NCBI RefSeq assembly: GCF_020085105.1
Contig: NC_058048.1
Span: 4,415,362-4,479,361, forward strand
DNA: 64,000 nt
Reading direction: 5' to 3'
From: Siniperca chuatsi
Taxonomy: Eukaryota; Chordata; Actinopteri; Centrarchiformes; Sinipercidae
The translations under genes were made by a program, and so were the position numbers. The notes under the pieces are model-generated. The model did no database searches, was not told the DNA's origin, and worked only from the letters and a program-made list of their open reading frames with translations. How positions within the stretch are numbered: position 1 is the first letter of the stretch; each line of letters opens with the position of its first letter. This document shows, piece by piece, positions 60,601 to 64,000 of the stretch.

Positions 60601-62679
60601 AGGATTAGAATGTATAAACAAAACTGAAAATAGCAGAGACATAGCAAGTCTATATATGAAAAAAAGATTTAAGACATAAAATTTAAATTAAAAATTTAAA
60701 TATTTCACTTAGTGCATGTATGTTCAACAAATGTTCAGTTCCTTCTTGTGCTGATCATATCTAACTATGGTTCCATATTCATAAAGTTCAATTCAGAAAG
60801 TTTCCAAAGTTCAGTTTGGAGTTCGGAGGGGGTTTTTTATGAGAAAATTTCCCATTATTAAAACCAGTCATACAGAGAAAATAAAATCTTGTTCCATATC
60901 AGTGCATTCAAAACAAAGAAAATTGTACTTTCCCTAAAATAAATTTAGAGACAAACTCCTGACATGTTAGGTGACCGTCTGCATCAAGAAGTTGTTCAGC
61001 ACCACTATTTTATCATCATGAAACAACATATCCCATGAGTCTTAGCCGCTGAGAAAAAGCCTCATGAGAGCTGTAGTGAATGCCAACAAAGCACTCCGTG
61101 TTTTATCTTTATTTTTTAAAGATGTGACATAAGGTTATAATTTCAGATCCTACTTTTTGTCTTTTTCTGACAACCGCATTCTGCCGCACGCTTCCAAAGC
61201 ATTTGTGGAGGCGTTCTCATTTGAACGTACGTCATGATACAGGAAGTAAACAAACCAGACGAAAGCGTTGTCATCAAGACGCTCACGAGACCTCCCACTG
61301 AGTGACATGACAGCTCGTGCAGGTTAAAGTAATTTTCTGCTTTATTTCAATAGATAGCTAGGGAATCTACGAAAGGACGTCACTTTACATGTACCCGCGA
61401 TGTGTTCTGTAAAGTTGTAGCTGGCTAATGGTACCTCAATCTTTGGGTCCTAGCCTAACGCTACACACCTCTAGCCAAATATTTAGCTATTTAAAGTAGG
61501 TATGCTGATTGGCAAAGAGTGACACATCACAGGGCGTTACTGAAGACCTCAAATAAATTGCTAGGTTTTTCTCTTCATTTCGGTATTAATGTAGTACATG
61601 AAAAAGCAATTATGTCATTAATATTTCGATTTGTATCCCCTCGCCTTTCATTTCTAGTCTTCTTCACATTAACAGTGACGGGTGGAGACAGAGCTACAAC
61701 GTCAACTTCATCATAAATTAGATATCGTGTTGAAATATATTGCTACACGTCGAATAACCCGTATGCCGAATGTTCTTCTATTGAATGTACTGAAGTCAAT
61801 GAGCTCTTAAATCCATGTTTATCGGGCGTATACGTGTCGTGCAACAAATAAACAGTAAATTGTCGAATTTCTGAGCGGGGTTTGGTGTCGTGTTTTCTCA
61901 CCAGAGCAGATAACGGTAACGTTATGCATCAGGGCTAACGTTAGTCAAACACGTTACCTAGCTGGTGGAGATGACTAGAACTGATAAACAAATAATAATA
62001 GTGGGAATGACCACTGGCTGGGTAGATGTTCAAGCTAGTAAACGTTCGTTTACTGTCGAGACATCGTGATCCTGCAAACAAACGTTAGCAGCTAACAGTT
62101 AGCATAAATATGTTTTGGCTTTGCAAATTGTGTCCAATTAAATTAGTTGTTTATCATTAATGAAGTCAACAGCAGTTACGGTAAAATTAAGCAGTGTTTA
62201 ATAACACGTAATGTATAAAAATCCAGTTTTAATACCTTAATAGTTTAGCTCATATTGTGTTTATGTCGCATATTCCTAAATACATCTGTCTTTAATTAAA
62301 CTACACAGACACATAAGTAAGCAAGCATAATTAGTGGTTGGTTTCTGGGGCCTTAGACAAAATACTGTATAACTAAGCTGCCAGGTGTAGACTGCTCCCT
62401 GTAATGTCCTCAACGATAATTGCAGCACCAGGATACATACACAAAGAGTTTGAGGAAAAGCGGTCAGTAGGGGCCCAACAATTCATTTTTGCCCATGGCC
62501 CCCCCCCTTGCTGGTTAATCTGAACATGCATTCATCCTCTTTAATTCATATTGATCACATTCATCACATGCATGACATCCATGACATCCATGCAACTTCT
62601 CAGTCTGTTTTGAATGTCACACCTAATCTTAATTCTCCATTGGTTTAGTTTTTTAAGGTGTGATATTGCTCTGGCATGC
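57601..62679. other. Upstream regions of il4i1 and snx19 (divergent)
   Basis: Possible noncoding il4i1 exons end at minus-strand donors near 57866 (AAAG|GTGAGC), 58325 (ACAG|GTAAGT) and 58774 (TCAG|GTGAGC). I cannot choose between them. 59150-59330 and 59395-59580 are MITE fragments related to 53364-54510 and 39879-40563. The snx19 promoter is probably within about 61200-62050, where CG dinucleotides are locally denser. No other coding exon was seen. Confidence 0.45.
59395..59580. mobile_element. Partial MITE (family of 39879-40563)
   Basis: Contains accattagcttagctaagca, ctaccagcacctctaaagct and cttgtttaatctgtacacaa in the family's order, without terminal repeats. Confidence 0.6.
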
Positions 62680-64000
62680 ATGATCTCCACATCTCTTCCC
62701 GAGGGTGTCAAGCCAGACAGTAACCCCCACAGTGCCATGGCTGAGGTGTTGGGACAGAGGAGCTTGCTGGGCTTTGGTGTGGTGTTGGCGTGGCTGGTGC
62801 TCTTCCACCTGCTGGTCAACATCTGGCTGCTGTGCGTGTTCACCAGCCTGCTGGTGGTGCTCGGTGGCTGGCTTGGCTCGCAGGCCGTCCTGGAGTCCAA
62901 CAGTGTGGTTCACCTGGAGAGGTTTATCACCCTGGAGCAGGTAAATGTACATTTAGCTGTGGTTTACAGTTCCAGTGTTAGTTTTCATTTGTAGACATGG
63001 TTATAAAGGTTTTATTGGGTTTACTGGACTATTCTTAGCCTTGCTTGCTTTTGGGAAAGGGGGGCCCATATCTAATTCCAAGATCACTTAATTTACACCT
63101 ATTTTGTCATTGCTAAATTTAAGGTTCCACCGTCTGTGGAGGATGAACATCACTTGGATCGGGAGATCCACAACACAGTGAGGAAAATCATTAGGGACTT
63201 TGTCACCTCCTGGTATTCCACTGTGTCCTCTGAGAGTGGTTTTGAAACGGAGGTTCGACAGGCCATGATCTCTATGGCCATGGAGCTGAAAATACGTGCC
63301 AGACAGGTCGACAGGAAGGTACTTTGATTTGAAGACATCAGTGTTGGGAGCTTTTGCAGAGTGCTGTCGTGTGCTTGCCAGCAATTTGTGTAACCGGGTT
63401 ATGGTCGGCTTTTTAAAATAAGACAATGATTTAAAACTTGCGGCAGGCTGAAAGCAGATGCACAAGGCCAAATCTGTCCGTTCTGCCTATGGCAGTCATT
63501 CCCCACCTGTTTAGCTTGTGACCACTCATCACAGGTTGTTGCCTCACTGTGGACATGAGCTGTGATCAGTTCAACTAAAAAGGGATTTTTCCCTCTCAGT
63601 CTTATTTTAAGGATTTTTAGAGGCCCTCAGAGCTAAAAGTCTCCAATATTTTACAAGAAAAAAGTAAAAATTGGAAGAAGAAAGTGAAAGAAAATCATCT
63701 TGTGTAATTTTCGTATCCCTTAGATCATCTTATTAAATCATCTTGAGTTTCAGAACTACTGTCCTATAGGCAGCGATTTCAATGTAATATTTTCGCATGA
63801 AAATAATTGACTTGGTATGCAAAGGCTTATAGTTTGGAAAAAAATGGAACAGTTCTTTATTTTGTATCAAGTCGTGATGGGAACCCCAGTTATGCTTTCT
63901 TGTAAGCCACCACAGATTTCATTATTTGTTTTTGGGATCAGATTTTTATTGCTTTTACTGCATCCGTTACCCATACACACTGTGCAGGTGCAGCAAGACG
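62680..64000 (+). CDS. snx19: Sorting nexin 19, N-terminal exons (partial)
   Basis: SNX19 is a membrane-anchored sorting nexin (transmembrane anchor, PXA, PX and C-terminal nexin domains) that acts at endosome/ER contacts. Exon 1 (62680-62940) encodes MISTSLPEGVKPDSNPHSAM and then a hydrophobic hairpin, FGVVLAWLVLFHLLVNIWLL to LLVVLGGWLG. This matches the mammalian LLGWLLVIHLLVNVWLL and LLVVLGGWLG anchor, followed by HLERFITLEQ. Exon 2 (63124-63318), EIHNTVRKIIRDFVTSWY to IRARQVDRK, is the start of the PXA domain. A third exon probably opens at 63988 (tgtgcag|GTGCAGCAAGACG) and runs off the window. The alternative start at 62737 has a better Kozak context (GCCATGG). I kept the upstream Met because it is in frame and the mammalian protein also has an N-terminal extension there. 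Confidence 0.9.

Noticed and set aside
62541-62952. Gln/Pro-rich minus-strand ORFs of 99-119 residues
   Set aside because: Antisense of snx19 exon 1.

Overview
This is a vertebrate nuclear genomic window, almost certainly from a teleost fish. The genes are interrupted by GT-AG introns. The encoded proteins read as orthologues of human genes but have fish-like features. The spaces between exons are filled with the short inverted-repeat elements, hAT derivatives, LINE fragments and microsatellites typical of teleost genomes. No prokaryotic or organellar signal was seen. Exon structures below were built by hand from splice sites and reading-frame continuity; every internal junction in the complete genes keeps frame.

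Layout, left to right: sorl1 first coding exon on the minus strand (3595-3921; the gene continues off the left edge). A long repeat-rich gap follows, with an L2/Rex1-like LINE, a hAT remnant and a 0.6-kb GA tract. Then come tex12 (+, 12677-14591, 4 coding exons), bco2 (-, 16141-20866, 12 coding exons) and another repeat-rich gap. Next are il18 (+, 31726-34782, 5 coding exons including a 12-nt microexon), sdhd (-, 36863-43834, 4 coding exons), timm8b (+, 45465-49039, 2 coding exons) and an L-amino-acid oxidase of the il4i1 type (-, 52549-57551, 7 coding exons). The last gene is the 5' part of snx19 (+, 62680 to the right edge).

The core tex12/bco2/il18/sdhd/timm8b is the block found at human 11q23.1, and sorl1 and snx19 also lie on human 11q. 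The head-to-head sdhd/timm8b pair and the il18/sdhd neighbourhood are conserved, but tex12 sits on the other side of bco2 from its human position. Functionally the window mixes two mitochondrial inner-membrane or import genes (sdhd, timm8b), a carotenoid-cleavage enzyme (bco2), a meiotic synaptonemal-complex protein (tex12), two immune genes (il18, il4i1) and two membrane-trafficking genes (sorl1, snx19). It is an ancient syntenic neighbourhood, not a pathway cluster.

I found no convincing new biological system. The best leads are the il18 microexon, two unassigned ORFs with splice-like edges (35658-35836 and 43907-44021), a bco2 without an N-terminal extension, a large fold-back element with a tRNA-derived SINE between its arms in the last il4i1 intron, and a stack of perfect palindromes in an sdhd intron.
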